From the NCBI GenBank assembly GCA_049997955.1, contig JAEBDY010000017.1, forward strand, positions 1-64,000: a DNA stretch of 64,000 bases, written 5' to 3'. The position numbers and the translations under genes are program-made. The stretch's first letter is position 1. Every line of letters begins with the position of its first letter. This DNA is from Umezawaea sp049997955 (GTDB taxonomy: Bacteria > Actinomycetota > Actinomycetes > Mycobacteriales > Pseudonocardiaceae). The notes beneath the pieces were generated by a model that did not search any database, was not told the DNA's origin, and saw only the letters and a program-made list of their open reading frames with translations. This document shows, piece by piece, positions 40,316 to 49,494 of this stretch.

Positions 40316-43087
40316 GTGGCTGGATCGACACGGACGAAAAACGGCTCCGGGGCTACGGGTGACGGCAATCGCCGATTGGTGATCGTCGAGTCGCCCGCCA
40401 AGGCGCGCAAGATCGCGTCGTACCTCGGCAGCAACTTCGTCGTGGAGTCGTCCAAGGGGCACATCCGCGACCTCCCGCGCGGTGCGGCCGACGTGCCCGC
40501 GAAGTACAAGGGGCAGCCGTGGGCGCGCCTCGGCGTCGACGTCGACCACGACTTCGAGCCGCTGTACGTGGTGACGCCGGACAAGAAGTCGACCGTCGCG
40601 GAGTTGAAGGAACTGCTCAAGGGCGTCGACGAGCTCTACCTCGCGACGGACGGTGACCGCGAGGGTGAAGCCATCGCGTGGCACCTGCTGGACACGTTGA
40701 AGCCGAAGATCCCGGTCCGCCGGATGGTCTTCCACGAGATCACCGAGCCCGCGATCCTCGCGGCCGCCGCGAACCCGCGCGACCTCGACCAGGACCTGGT
40801 CGACGCGCAGGAGACCCGCCGCATCCTCGACCGCCTCTACGGCTACGAGGTCAGCCCCGTGCTGTGGAAGAAGGTCATGCCGAAGCTCTCGGCGGGCCGC
40901 GTGCAGTCGGTGGCGACCCGGATCGTGGTGGAGCGCGAGCGGGAGCGGATGAAGTTCGTCTCCTCCTCCTACTGGGACATCTCGGCCACGATGGACGCGG
41001 GCGCCGAGGCGACGCCGCGCAACTTCGGCGCGCGCATGGTCGCCGTCGACGGCGCCCGGCTGGCGCTCGGCCGCGACTTCGGGTCGGACGGCAAGCTCAA
41101 GGCCGGGTCCGAGGTGCGGCTGCTCAACGAGGCCGAGGCGCGGGCGCTGGCCGCCGGCCTGGTCGACGTGCCGCTGACCGTGGCGAGCGTCGAGGAGAAG
41201 CCCTACACCCGCAAGCCGTACGCGCCGTTCATGACGTCGACGATCCAGCAGGAGGCGGGCCGCAAGCTCCGCTTCACCGCGGACCGCACGATGCGCACGG
41301 CGCAGAAGCTGTACGAGAACGGCTACATCACCTACATGCGAACCGACAGCACGACGCTGTCGGAGACGGCCATCACGGCGGCCCGCACGCAGGCGACGCA
41401 GCTCTACGGCGCGGAGTACGTCGCGGCCCAGCCGAGGCAGTACACCCGCAAGGTCAAGAACGCGCAGGAGGCGCACGAGGCGATCCGCCCCGCCGGTGAG
41501 GTCTTCCGGACCCCCGGCGAGGTCGCCCGCGAGCTGGACTCGGACGAGTTCAAGCTCTACGAGATGATCTGGCAGCGCACGATCGCCTCCCAGATGAACG
41601 ACGCCCGCGGCAACACGACGTCGGTGCGGATCGTCGGCAAGGCGGCGACCGGCGAGGAGTGCACGTTCTCCGCCTCGGGCCGCACGATCACGTTCGCGGG
41701 CTTCCTCAAGGCGTACGTGGAGACGGTCGACGCCGAGGCCGGTGGCGAGTCGGACGACGCCGAGTCGCGGCTGCCGCAGCTGGTCAAGGGCCAGGCCGTC
41801 ACGGCGGCGGACCTGACCGCCGACGGCCACTCGACCAGCCCGCCCTCGCGCTTCACCGAGGCCAGCCTGATCAAGACGATGGAAGAGCTGGGGATCGGTC
41901 GCCCGTCGACGTACGCGTCGATCATCAGCACCGTGCAGGACCGCGGGTACGTGTGGAAGAAGGGCTCCGCGCTGGTGCCCTCGTGGGTCGCCTTCGCGGT
42001 GGTCGGGCTGCTGGAGCAGCACTTCGGCCGACTGGTGGACTACGACTTCACCGCCGCCCTCGAAGACGAGCTGGACGGCATCGCCGCGGGTCGGCAGCAG
42101 CGCACCACGTGGCTGTCCGGCTTCTACTTCGGCGGCAGCGTCGGCCCGGAGAGCTCCATCGGCCGTTCCGGCGGTCTGAAGAAGCTCGTCGGGTCGAGCG
42201 TCGAGGAGATCGACGCCCGCCTGGTGAACTCGATCGGGCTGTTCGACGACGACGAGGGTCGTCCCGTCGTGGTCCGGGTCGGCCGCTACGGCCCGTACCT
42301 GGAGCGCGAGGTCATCGGCGAGAACGGCGAGCCGACCGCGCAGCGCGCCAACCTGCCGGACGACATGCCGCCGGACGAGCTGAACCTGGAGCTGGCCGAG
42401 AAGCTGTTCTCGACCCCCCAGGAGGGGCGTTCGCTCGGTGTCGACCCGGTCAGCGGCAACGAGATCCTCGCCAAGGAGGGCCGCTTCGGCCCGTACGTGA
42501 CTGAGGTGCTGCCGGAGCCCGCCGACGAGAAGGCGGCCAAGAAGGCGCCCAAGCCGCGCACCGGTTCCCTGTTCAAGGACATGGCGCTGGACACGGTGAC
42601 GCTGGAGGACGCGCTCAAGCTGCTGTCGCTGCCCAGGGTCGTCGGCAAGGACCCGGAGACCGGGGCCGAGATCACCGCGCAGAACGGGCGCTACGGGCCG
42701 TACCTGAAGAAGGGCACGGATTCGCGGTCGCTCGTCACGGAGGACCAGCTGTTCACGGTCACCCTGGACGAGGCGCTGAAGATCTACGCCGAGCCGAAGA
42801 AGCGCGGCCGTTCGGCCACCAGCGCCCCGCCGCTCAAGGAGATGGGCAACGACCCGGTGTCCGGCAAGCCGATGGTGGTCAAGGACGGCCGGTTCGGCCC
42901 GTACGTGACCGACGGCGAGACCAACGGGTCGCTGCGCAAGAGCGACACCGTCGAGGGCCTCACCGACGAGCGGGCGTCCGAGCTGCTGGCCGAGAAGCGC
43001 GCCAAGGGTCCGGTCACGAAGAAGAAGCCCGTGGCGAAGAAGCCGGCGGCTCCGCGCAAGAAGGCGCCCGCCAAGACGAAGAGCTGA
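40316..43087 (+). CDS. topA: DNA topoisomerase I
   Basis: The 923-residue type IA enzyme relaxes negative supercoils. The TOPRIM domain starts RLVIVESPAKARKI and holds DGDREGEAIAWHL; the catalytic tyrosine is Y340 in YITYMRTDSTTLS. As in mycobacteria there are no C-terminal zinc fingers; instead several repeats of the form GRYGPYL/GRFGPYV (about 575-880) are followed by a lysine-rich tail (KKKPVAKKPAAPRKK) that favours processivity and RNA polymerase contact. The GTG start at 40316 has a GAGAG-type site upstream. It is core and probably transcribed with the small gene after it. Confidence 0.97.
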   Translation: MAGSTRTKNGSGATGDGNRRLVIVESPAKARKIASYLGSNFVVESSKGHIRDLPRGAADVPAKYKGQPWARLGVDVDHDFEPLYVVTPDKKSTVAELKELLKGVDELYLATDGDREGEAIAWHLLDTLKPKIPVRRMVFHEITEPAILAAAANPRDLDQDLVDAQETRRILDRLYGYEVSPVLWKKVMPKLSAGRVQSVATRIVVERERERMKFVSSSYWDISATMDAGAEATPRNFGARMVAVDGARLALGRDFGSDGKLKAGSEVRLLNEAEARALAAGLVDVPLTVASVEEKPYTRKPYAPFMTSTIQQEAGRKLRFTADRTMRTAQKLYENGYITYMRTDSTTLSETAITAARTQATQLYGAEYVAAQPRQYTRKVKNAQEAHEAIRPAGEVFRTPGEVARELDSDEFKLYEMIWQRTIASQMNDARGNTTSVRIVGKAATGEECTFSASGRTITFAGFLKAYVETVDAEAGGESDDAESRLPQLVKGQAVTAADLTADGHSTSPPSRFTEASLIKTMEELGIGRPSTYASIISTVQDRGYVWKKGSALVPSWVAFAVVGLLEQHFGRLVDYDFTAALEDELDGIAAGRQQRTTWLSGFYFGGSVGPESSIGRSGGLKKLVGSSVEEIDARLVNSIGLFDDDEGRPVVVRVGRYGPYLEREVIGENGEPTAQRANLPDDMPPDELNLELAEKLFSTPQEGRSLGVDPVSGNEILAKEGRFGPYVTEVLPEPADEKAAKKAPKPRTGSLFKDMALDTVTLEDALKLLSLPRVVGKDPETGAEITAQNGRYGPYLKKGTDSRSLVTEDQLFTVTLDEALKIYAEPKKRGRSATSAPPLKEMGNDPVSGKPMVVKDGRFGPYVTDGETNGSLRKSDTVEGLTDERASELLAEKRAKGPVTKKKPVAKKPAAPRKKAPAKTKS

Positions 43088-43105
43088 CGTACGCAGGGGG
43101 TGGCG

Positions 43106-43576
43106 GTGCCTGGACGACGAGAGTTCGGACCCGACGGGACTCAGGACCCGCCGCCACCTCCCGCGTACCCGGACGCCTTGGCGGGTCTGGTCACGGGGGA
43201 GACCCCCTACCGGCCGAAGCAGGCCGTGCCGCTGCTCCCGGTGTACGTGCCGGTGGTGCCGGACCCGGAGCTGGCGCGGCAGGCGATCCGGGACGCGATG
43301 CTGCAGGAGCGGCAGGTCCGGCCCGTGCGCACCCGCCAGCCGCTGCCACCGCAGATGCAGGTCAGCAACCACCGCGTGCAGTACCAGGCGCCGGTCGCCC
43401 CGACCCCGCTCGCCCACCCGCAGTCGACGAGCCCGCAGCAGCGGCCGCAGATGGAGCGGCCGAAGTCGCGGGGCTCCGCGTTCGGCGGCTGCCTGTTCGC
43501 GCTGCTGATCCTCGGCTCGGTGTTCTTCAACGTCATCCGTGACGTGGTCGAAGCGTTGTTGGACGCAATCCGCTGA
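43106..43576 (+). CDS. Proline-rich single-pass membrane protein
   Basis: The 156-residue product is rich in Pro, Gln and Arg, with a soluble N-terminus containing PLLPVYVPVVPDPELARQAIRDAMLQERQ-type sequence and one C-terminal membrane segment (SAFGGCLFALLILGSVFFNVI, about residues 125-145). It has no known domain. I use GTG 43106, which has AGGGGG five bases upstream; GTG 43100 overlaps that site. It lies 18 bases after topA and ends 40 bases before the MFS-Tmk gene. It could be a topological or membrane scaffold protein, but that is speculation. Confidence 0.6.
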   Translation: MPGRREFGPDGTQDPPPPPAYPDALAGLVTGETPYRPKQAVPLLPVYVPVVPDPELARQAIRDAMLQERQVRPVRTRQPLPPQMQVSNHRVQYQAPVAPTPLAHPQSTSPQQRPQMERPKSRGSAFGGCLFALLILGSVFFNVIRDVVEALLDAIR

Positions 43577-43616
43577 CTCTGCGCACCTACCGGGTCGGCC
43601 GAGGTTAGGCTGATCG

Positions 43617-45725
43617 GTGGGTGGCCTACAGGGGGTGGACAACATCCAGGACAGCGACGACGCAGGTCAGCTGAACGCGGGCGGGGAAGGCACGGCTTCG
43701 GCGACCCACAGGTTGCGCAGCGTGTTGGCGATCAGGCCGTTCCGCAGGCTGTGGGGCGTCACTTACCTGTGCAGCGTCGGTGACTGGCTGTCACTGCTTG
43801 CCTTGACGGGACTGGTCACCAAACTCGCCGAGGGCTACGGCTGGGAGGGCTTCGCGCTCAGCGCGGTCGTGCTCACCCAGCTGCTGCCCGGCATCCTGTT
43901 CGCGCCGCTCGGCGGTGTGCTGGCGGACCGGTTCGACCGCCGCAAGGTGATGGTCGCGTGCGACCTGGCGCGCGGCGCCCTGTTCCTGTCCATCGCGTTC
44001 GTCGGCGCCGCGTGGTGGCTGTTCATCGCCAACTTCCTGGTCGGCTGCTGCGCGATGCTGTGGATCCCGGCCAAGGAGTCCGCCGTCCCGAACCTGCTGC
44101 GCAGGCCGGACCAGGTGGAGTCGGCCAACCAGCTCGGTCTGGTGATGACCTACGGCATCTCCACGATCAGCGGCTTCGGCCTGTACGCGCTCATCTCCGG
44201 CATCCCCGGCTACCTGCACCTGACCAGCGACGACGTCGTGTTCCGGGTCGCGATCATCGCCGTGGTCGTCAACGGCCTGCTCTACATCACCTCCGCGGTC
44301 ATCGTCGCGACCCGCATCCCCGAGCTGTCCGGCCGCGCCACGTCGACGACGAAGAAGCAGGACGCCGAGGACGAGCCGGGCTTCGGCGCGATGATGCGCG
44401 ACGGCCTCCGCTACGCCTGGCGCACCCCGCTCGTGCGCGGCCTCGTGATCGGCATGATCGGCGCGTTCGCCGCGGCGGGCGCGGTCATCGGCTGCGCCAA
44501 GCTGTACGCACTGAGCCTGCTGGGCGGAGACAGCGCGTTCGCCCTGCTGTTCATCGCGGTCTTCATGGGCCTGGCCAGCGGCATGGCCCTGGCGCCCCGG
44601 TTCGCCCGCCGCCTGACGTACAACCGCCTCTTCGGCCTCACGATCGTCTGCGCGGGCCTGAGCCTGGTGATCGTCGCCCTCGCCCCGCACCTGTGGATCG
44701 CGCTCATCGCGGTGGCCATGGTCGGCGGCTGCGCGGGCATCGCGTTCCTCACCGGTCTCACGATCATCGGCTCCCAGGTCGAGGACTCCATGCGCGGTCG
44801 CATGGTCGCGCTGGTCCAGTCCCTGATGAAGATCATCCTGGGTCTTTCGACGGTCGTCACGCCGCTGCTGGTGACCGTGCTGAAGCCCCGCACGATCACC
44901 CTCTTCAACCACCCGATGAACGTCGACGGCACCCGTCCGGTCATGTTCGGCGCGGGCGTCCTGGCCGCCGTGGTGGGCCTCATCGCCTACCGCCAGATGG
45001 ACAACCGGCGGATGGAGCCGATCCTCTCGGAGCTGTTCGCCGCCATCCGGGGCAAGACGAAGTCCTCCTCGGGCCTCCTCATCACCGTCGAGGGCGACAC
45101 CCGCCAGGACACCGGGGTCCAGGCCCGGCGCCTGGCCGAAGCCCTGCGCGCCGAAGGCCACGACGTCCTCCTGGCCAGCGACCCGGAACTGGACGAGCAC
45201 CGCCTGCGCAGCATGCTGTCCACGGTCGACCTGGCGGGCGTCCGCGCCCACGCCCTGGTCGCCGCGGCCGTGCGCGCCGACGTGGTCGAACGCGAGGTCC
45301 GGCCCGCGTTGGAGAGCGGCGCCCTGGTCGTCATGGAGCGCTACGTCGACAGCCCGCTTGCCCACTTCAGCGCGGTCGGCAGCGTCCAACCGGCCGAGGT
45401 GGAGGGCCTGGTCGACTGGGCCACCGGCCGCCTGCGCCCGGACGTCACGATCCTGCTGGACCGCTCACCGGTCACGATGCCCGCCGACGCGCTGAACGAG
45501 ACCGTCTTCGGCAAGCCCCGCCGTCGGGCCATCGACAACATCGAGCACCATTGGCGCGTGCAGCGCCTCCTCACCGAAATGGCCTCCGCGGACCCGGACC
45601 GCTACGTCGTCGTGGACGCGGACGGCACCGAGGACGAGGTGGCGGAACGCGTGAGCACCGCGGTCCTCCCGCTGTTCGCGGAACGCCGCGTCACCGAGGC
45701 CCAGCCCGTTGTGGAGACCACATGA
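43617..45725 (+). CDS. MFS transporter fused to a degenerate thymidylate kinase domain
   Basis: The 702-residue protein has an N-terminal MFS domain of about twelve helices (35-465, with GGVLADRFDRRKVMV) and a C-terminal domain (about 485-695) with the Tmk plan. In that domain the P-loop reads E492-G-D-T-R-Q-D-T-G-V501, without the lysine and glycines of EGxxGxGKTT, and the DR(Y/F) motif is MERYVDSPLA. It is unlikely to bind ATP normally, so the real tmk must be elsewhere. Streptomyces has a similar fused protein next to the same gene. A -10 box TAGGCT (43606-43611) puts the transcript start at the GTG. It overlaps holB by four bases. Confidence 0.88.
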   Translation: MGGLQGVDNIQDSDDAGQLNAGGEGTASATHRLRSVLAIRPFRRLWGVTYLCSVGDWLSLLALTGLVTKLAEGYGWEGFALSAVVLTQLLPGILFAPLGGVLADRFDRRKVMVACDLARGALFLSIAFVGAAWWLFIANFLVGCCAMLWIPAKESAVPNLLRRPDQVESANQLGLVMTYGISTISGFGLYALISGIPGYLHLTSDDVVFRVAIIAVVVNGLLYITSAVIVATRIPELSGRATSTTKKQDAEDEPGFGAMMRDGLRYAWRTPLVRGLVIGMIGAFAAAGAVIGCAKLYALSLLGGDSAFALLFIAVFMGLASGMALAPRFARRLTYNRLFGLTIVCAGLSLVIVALAPHLWIALIAVAMVGGCAGIAFLTGLTIIGSQVEDSMRGRMVALVQSLMKIILGLSTVVTPLLVTVLKPRTITLFNHPMNVDGTRPVMFGAGVLAAVVGLIAYRQMDNRRMEPILSELFAAIRGKTKSSSGLLITVEGDTRQDTGVQARRLAEALRAEGHDVLLASDPELDEHRLRSMLSTVDLAGVRAHALVAAAVRADVVEREVRPALESGALVVMERYVDSPLAHFSAVGSVQPAEVEGLVDWATGRLRPDVTILLDRSPVTMPADALNETVFGKPRRRAIDNIEHHWRVQRLLTEMASADPDRYVVVDADGTEDEVAERVSTAVLPLFAERRVTEAQPVVETT

Positions 45726-46924
45726 ACACGAGCGTGTGGGCCGACGTCGTCGGCCAACCCGCTGCCGTAGAGGTCCTGTCCGCCGCTTCGGAAGCGGCGG
45801 GGCTGATCGTCGCGGGCGGCACCCCGCCCCCCGGCGCCATGACCCACGCCTGGCTGTTCACCGGCCCGCCCGGCTCCGGCCGCTCGGTGACCGCCAAGGC
45901 GTTCGCCGCGGCCCTGGAGTGCACCGCGGTCGACGACCGCCCCGGCTGCGGTGACTGCGCAGGCTGCCACACCACGGTCGCCGAGACGCACGCCGACGTC
46001 AGGTTCGTCGCCCCGGAGGGCCTGTCGATCTCCGTCGCGGAGATGCGCGCTCTGGTCCAGGCCGCCGCCCGCCGCCCCACCGGCGGCCGTTGGCAGGTGG
46101 TCATCATCGAGGACGCCGACCGCCTCACCGAGGGCGCGGCCAACGCGCTGCTGAAGGCCGTCGAGGAGCCGCCGGACCGCACGGTGTTCCTGCTGTGCGC
46201 GCCGTCGGACCACCCGGAGGACGTCTCCGTGACGATCCGCTCGCGCTGCCGGATCATCTCGCTGGGCACGCCGAGGCCGTCGGCCATCGCGGACGTGCTG
46301 GAGCACAGCGATGGCGTCTCGGCGGAGGTGGCCCAGTGGGCCGCGTCGGTCTGCGCGGGCCACGTCGGCCGAGCACGCAGGCTGGCGACCGACGAGCAGG
46401 TCCGGAAGCGCCGCGAGTCCGTGCTGAGGATCCCGTTGGCGGTCCGCCGCGCCCAGGACGTGTACACCTGCGCCGACCAACTGGTGGCCGCCGCCGAAGG
46501 CGACGCGACCACCGCCAACGAGACCCGCAACGAGGACGAGCGGTCGGCCCTGGAGACCGCCATGGGCGCGGGCGGCACCGGCAAGGGCACCGCGGCCGCC
46601 ACCCGCGGGGCCAAGGGCGCGATGAAGGACCTGGAGAAGCGCCAGAAGTCCCGCGCCACCAGGACCCAGCGCGACTCCTACGACATCGCCCTCGTCGACC
46701 TCGCGGGCTTCTACCGCGACGTCCTGGTCACCGCCACCGGCTCGTCCGCCCGGCTGAACCACCCCGACCGCGCGGAGGACGCCCGCGTGGCCGCGGAGGC
46801 GTGGACCCCGGAATCGACCCTGCGCCGCCTGGAGGCCGTGCTGGCGTGCCGGGACGCGCTGGAGATGAACGTGAAGCCCCGCATCGCCATCGACGCCATG
46901 GTCACGGCCCTGCACCGCGGCTAG
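45722..46924 (+). CDS. holB: DNA polymerase III delta' subunit
   Basis: The 400-residue clamp-loader subunit has an AAA+ core: VWADVVGQPAAVEVL, a modified P-loop GPPGSGRSVTAKAF (Arg for Lys, normal in delta'), four cysteines for zinc (CTAVDDRPGCGDCAGC), the Walker B-like VVIIEDADRLTEGAANALLK, and sensor region SRCRIISL. ATG 45722 overlaps the stop of the MFS-Tmk gene, as tmk and holB are coupled in many bacteria. It loads the beta clamp. The stop overlaps the convergent IclR stop through the shared palindrome CTAG. Confidence 0.95.
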   Translation: MNTSVWADVVGQPAAVEVLSAASEAAGLIVAGGTPPPGAMTHAWLFTGPPGSGRSVTAKAFAAALECTAVDDRPGCGDCAGCHTTVAETHADVRFVAPEGLSISVAEMRALVQAAARRPTGGRWQVVIIEDADRLTEGAANALLKAVEEPPDRTVFLLCAPSDHPEDVSVTIRSRCRIISLGTPRPSAIADVLEHSDGVSAEVAQWAASVCAGHVGRARRLATDEQVRKRRESVLRIPLAVRRAQDVYTCADQLVAAAEGDATTANETRNEDERSALETAMGAGGTGKGTAAATRGAKGAMKDLEKRQKSRATRTQRDSYDIALVDLAGFYRDVLVTATGSSARLNHPDRAEDARVAAEAWTPESTLRRLEAVLACRDALEMNVKPRIAIDAMVTALHRG

Positions 46925-47667
46925 CGCTCCACGTACCCCAACGCGGTGGACACCGCCTCGGCCGCGCGGAGCACCCGCGGTCCGAGCACGGCCAACTGGT
47001 CCATCGTGTGCTCCATGGCCAGCGTGGACGCCGAGAGCCCGCCGACGACCGCGCCGGTGTGGTCGCGGACCGCCGCTCCGACGCAGCGGATGCCGACCTC
47101 GTTCTCCTCGTCGTCGAACCCGTAGCCGACGCGGCGCACCTCGGCCACCTCGGTGCGCAGCCGGTCCTCGGTGGTGATCGTGTTCGGCGTGCGGCCCGCG
47201 AGCGCGATCCGGGCGACGAGGGCGTCGAACTCGGCCGCGCCCATCGACCCCAGCACGGCCTTGCCGATGGCCGAGCAGTGCACGGACAGGCCCATGCCCA
47301 GCCGCGACGGCATCCGGTAGGGCTTGTCGGCCTCCACCTTGTCCACGTAGACCAGTTCGTCACCGACGAGCATCGCCAGGTGGACCGTGCACAGCGACTC
47401 CTCCCGCAACGCCCGCAGCGCGGGCCGAGCCCGTTCCACGGTGTCCACGGGCCGCAGCACCTTCCCGGCCATCACCAGCACCTTCGGCCCGGCCAGGTAC
47501 CCGCCGTCCGACCGGACCGCGGCGAACCCGCGGTCCACCATGGCCTGAAGCAGCCGGTGGACGGTCGACTTGGGCAGCCCGGTGACCCGCGCGATGTCGG
47601 TGATCCGCGAGTGATCGGCCAACGCCTCCAGCACGGCCAGCGTCTTCTCCACGGCGGAGTCGGTCAC
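46921..47667 (-). CDS. IclR-family regulator
   Basis: The 248-residue protein has an N-terminal winged helix (VEKTLAVLEALADHSRITDIARVTGLPKSTVHRLLQAMVDRGF) and a C-terminal effector domain (RMPSRLGMGLSVHCSAIGKAVLGSM, GYGFDDEENEVGIRCVGAAV). GTG 47667 gives the normal start; the longer frame to 47847 has no family match. It diverges from the GH88 gene, with an operator-like palindrome between them, and IclR proteins of the KdgR type control uronate use, so it probably represses the glycosidase gene and is relieved by an unsaturated uronate. That link is inference. Confidence 0.88.
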   Translation of the reverse strand: MTDSAVEKTLAVLEALADHSRITDIARVTGLPKSTVHRLLQAMVDRGFAAVRSDGGYLAGPKVLVMAGKVLRPVDTVERARPALRALREESLCTVHLAMLVGDELVYVDKVEADKPYRMPSRLGMGLSVHCSAIGKAVLGSMGAAEFDALVARIALAGRTPNTITTEDRLRTEVAEVRRVGYGFDDEENEVGIRCVGAAVRDHTGAVVGGLSASTLAMEHTMDQLAVLGPRVLRAAEAVSTALGYVER

Positions 47668-47872
47668 CGGCCCGGCCAACCGCCGTCGACGACCAGCACG
47701 TGGTTCCACGCCACCGCGTGCTCGGGCGGCGGTACCCGTCCGCGGATCGGGGAGAAGCTCGGCGGCGAGGCCGACTGCTCCGGACGGGTCGCGTGTCGGA
47801 CTTCCCCGCGGTGACGCCTTCCGATCGTGGCCTCCCGGTGACACCATGTGCTCTGCCCGTCCATGGAACTAC
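47668..47872. other. Upstream region of the IclR gene
   Basis: Nothing coding is supported. It joins the operator region at 47873-47889 and completes a 417-base divergent spacer between the IclR and GH88 genes. Confidence 0.35.
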
Positions 47873-47889
47873 GTTCCGCTGGACGGAAC
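47873..47889. promoter_or_regulatory. Candidate IclR operator GTTCCG-N5-CGGAAC
   Basis: A perfect 6-5-6 palindrome lies between the IclR gene and the GH88 gene. Length and GGAAC/GTTCC content match operators of IclR regulators. A further GGAAC half-site precedes it at 47865. Confidence 0.6.
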
Positions 47890-48084
47890 AAGTGGGATCT
47901 CATCACTCCGCCGCCGCCGGTGATGAGCCGATTCGCAGCACGTCCGGAAGGCGGCGGTCGACGCATGTGCCAGCAGCACCCCGACGGGGTCCTCGCTCAC
48001 CTCCGCGGCCTTCGGCTCACGTCCAGGTAGATCCGCGCTGAGAGAGAGGAGCGGGCGCGACCAACCCCGGATCGTCCGAGCGGG

Positions 48085-49311
48085 GTGTCCGCGCCCAACA
48101 CCCAGATGACCGTGACCCGCCGTACCCTGCTGACCTCCGCCGCCGTGGCGGCCGGAGCGACCGCCGTGACGGGAGGAACCGCGTTGGCGCAACCCGTGCC
48201 CGGCCCTGAGGCGTTGCGCGAAGCGCTGGACTACGCCGTGTCGAAGGTGCGCGTCACCGGCCCGGCGATCACCACGTTCCCCGAGATCACCAGGGCCGAG
48301 AGGTGGACCTACGTCGCCGACGGCGGTTGGGTCGGCGGGTTCTGGCCCGGCACGCTGTGGATGGCGTACCTCGACACCGGGGACGAGCAGTTCAAGCGGC
48401 TCGCGCTGGCCGCGTCCGAACGGCTGTCCCCGCGCAAGGACGTCGCCCGCGACCACGACATGGGCTTCCTGTTCTACCCGTCGTGGGTCACCGCGTGGCG
48501 GCTCACCGGCGAGGTGAAGTGGCGCGACGGCGCGATCAAGGCGGCCGACGGGCTGATCGGCCGGTACAACACCGCCGGCCGGTTCATCCGGGCCTGGGGT
48601 TCGCTCGGTTCACCGAACGACGCTGGCCGCTCGATCATCGACACGATGATGAACCTGGACCTGCTCGCGTTCGCCACCAAGGAAACCGGCAACCGCAAGT
48701 ACCTGGACATCGCCGTGGCGCACGCGAAGACGACGCAGCAGCACTTCGTCCGCGCGGACGGCTCGACACCCCACGTCTTCGACTTCAACCCGACCACGGG
48801 CGCCCCGATCGGGCAGAACACCGTGCAGGGCTACAGCCCGACATCGGCGTGGTCGCGCGGACAGGCGTGGGCGATCTACGGGTTCACTACGATGCACCGC
48901 CGCACCAACGACCCGACGTTCCTCGCCACCGCGCGCAAGCTGTCCGACTTCGCGCTGAGCCAACTCACGCCGGACCACGTGCCGGTGTGGGACTACCGGG
49001 CCCCGCAGGCGCCCAACGACATCAAGGACTCCTCGGCGGGCGCGATCATGGCCGCGGGCCTGCTCGACCTGGCCAAGGCATCCGGGCACACCGCCTACCG
49101 GGACTCCGCGCTGCGCATCCTGCACGGCCTGACCAACGACTGCCTCACGAAGAAGTCGACGCGCGCCCAAGCCGTCCTGGCCCGCGGCACCCGCAACCGG
49201 CCATCCGAAGACGGCGTCGAAGTATCACTCCCGTACGCCGACTACTACTTCATGGAAGCACTGCTCCGCGTCCTCAAGCCCACCGAGATCGCGCGGGCGA
49301 TCGGGTTGTAG
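48085..49311 (+). CDS. Exported GH88-family unsaturated glucuronyl hydrolase-like enzyme
   Basis: The 408-residue protein has a twin-arginine signal (TRRTLLTSAAVAAGATAVTGG, ending ALAQP) and an (alpha/alpha)6-barrel region with GH88 marks: WVGGFWPGTLWMAY, RDHDMGFLFYPSW containing a candidate catalytic Asp, RSIIDTMMNLDLL with a second Asp, SRGQAWAIYGF and KDSSAGAIMAAGLL. Such enzymes remove unsaturated uronic acids from polysaccharide-lyase products. GTG 48085 is the start used; ATG 48106 (MTVTRRTLL) is a good alternative. It is controlled probably by the divergent IclR. A dispersed hairpin element follows it. Confidence 0.88.
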   Translation: MSAPNTQMTVTRRTLLTSAAVAAGATAVTGGTALAQPVPGPEALREALDYAVSKVRVTGPAITTFPEITRAERWTYVADGGWVGGFWPGTLWMAYLDTGDEQFKRLALAASERLSPRKDVARDHDMGFLFYPSWVTAWRLTGEVKWRDGAIKAADGLIGRYNTAGRFIRAWGSLGSPNDAGRSIIDTMMNLDLLAFATKETGNRKYLDIAVAHAKTTQQHFVRADGSTPHVFDFNPTTGAPIGQNTVQGYSPTSAWSRGQAWAIYGFTTMHRRTNDPTFLATARKLSDFALSQLTPDHVPVWDYRAPQAPNDIKDSSAGAIMAAGLLDLAKASGHTAYRDSALRILHGLTNDCLTKKSTRAQAVLARGTRNRPSEDGVEVSLPYADYYFMEALLRVLKPTEIARAIGL

Positions 49312-49320
49312 TGAATGGTC

Positions 49321-49484
49321 GCCGCTCCGCAGACTCCGGCTCTGTGACATGGCCGCGACTCCGTCGCGGCGGCTCGGCCGCTCTGAGTCGGTAGTTCGTG
49401 CCCCGATTTTTTCGAGCAGGGCAAAGACTTCGTCCTCGCCCTGCTCGAAAAAATGGTGACCCGACCTACCGACGCGGCCTCGCG
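49321..49484 (+). repeat. Dispersed hairpin element, copy A
   Basis: This copy lies between the convergent GH88 and secreted-protein genes. Its core is the perfect 17-base stem ATTTTTTCGAGCAGGGC (49406-49422) with its complement (49438-49454), preceded by GTAGTTCGTGCC and followed by GGTGACCCGACCTACCGACGC. The T-run and stem make it a bidirectional terminator. Nearly the same sequence occurs at 58689-58822 (inverted) and 63897-64000. Confidence 0.9.
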
Positions 49485-49494
49485 TGGTGGGCCA

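Noticed and set aside
39620..43645. A 1341-residue minus-strand frame opposite topA
   Set aside because: Antisense shadow of topA with Arg/Leu/His-rich composition and no ribosome site.
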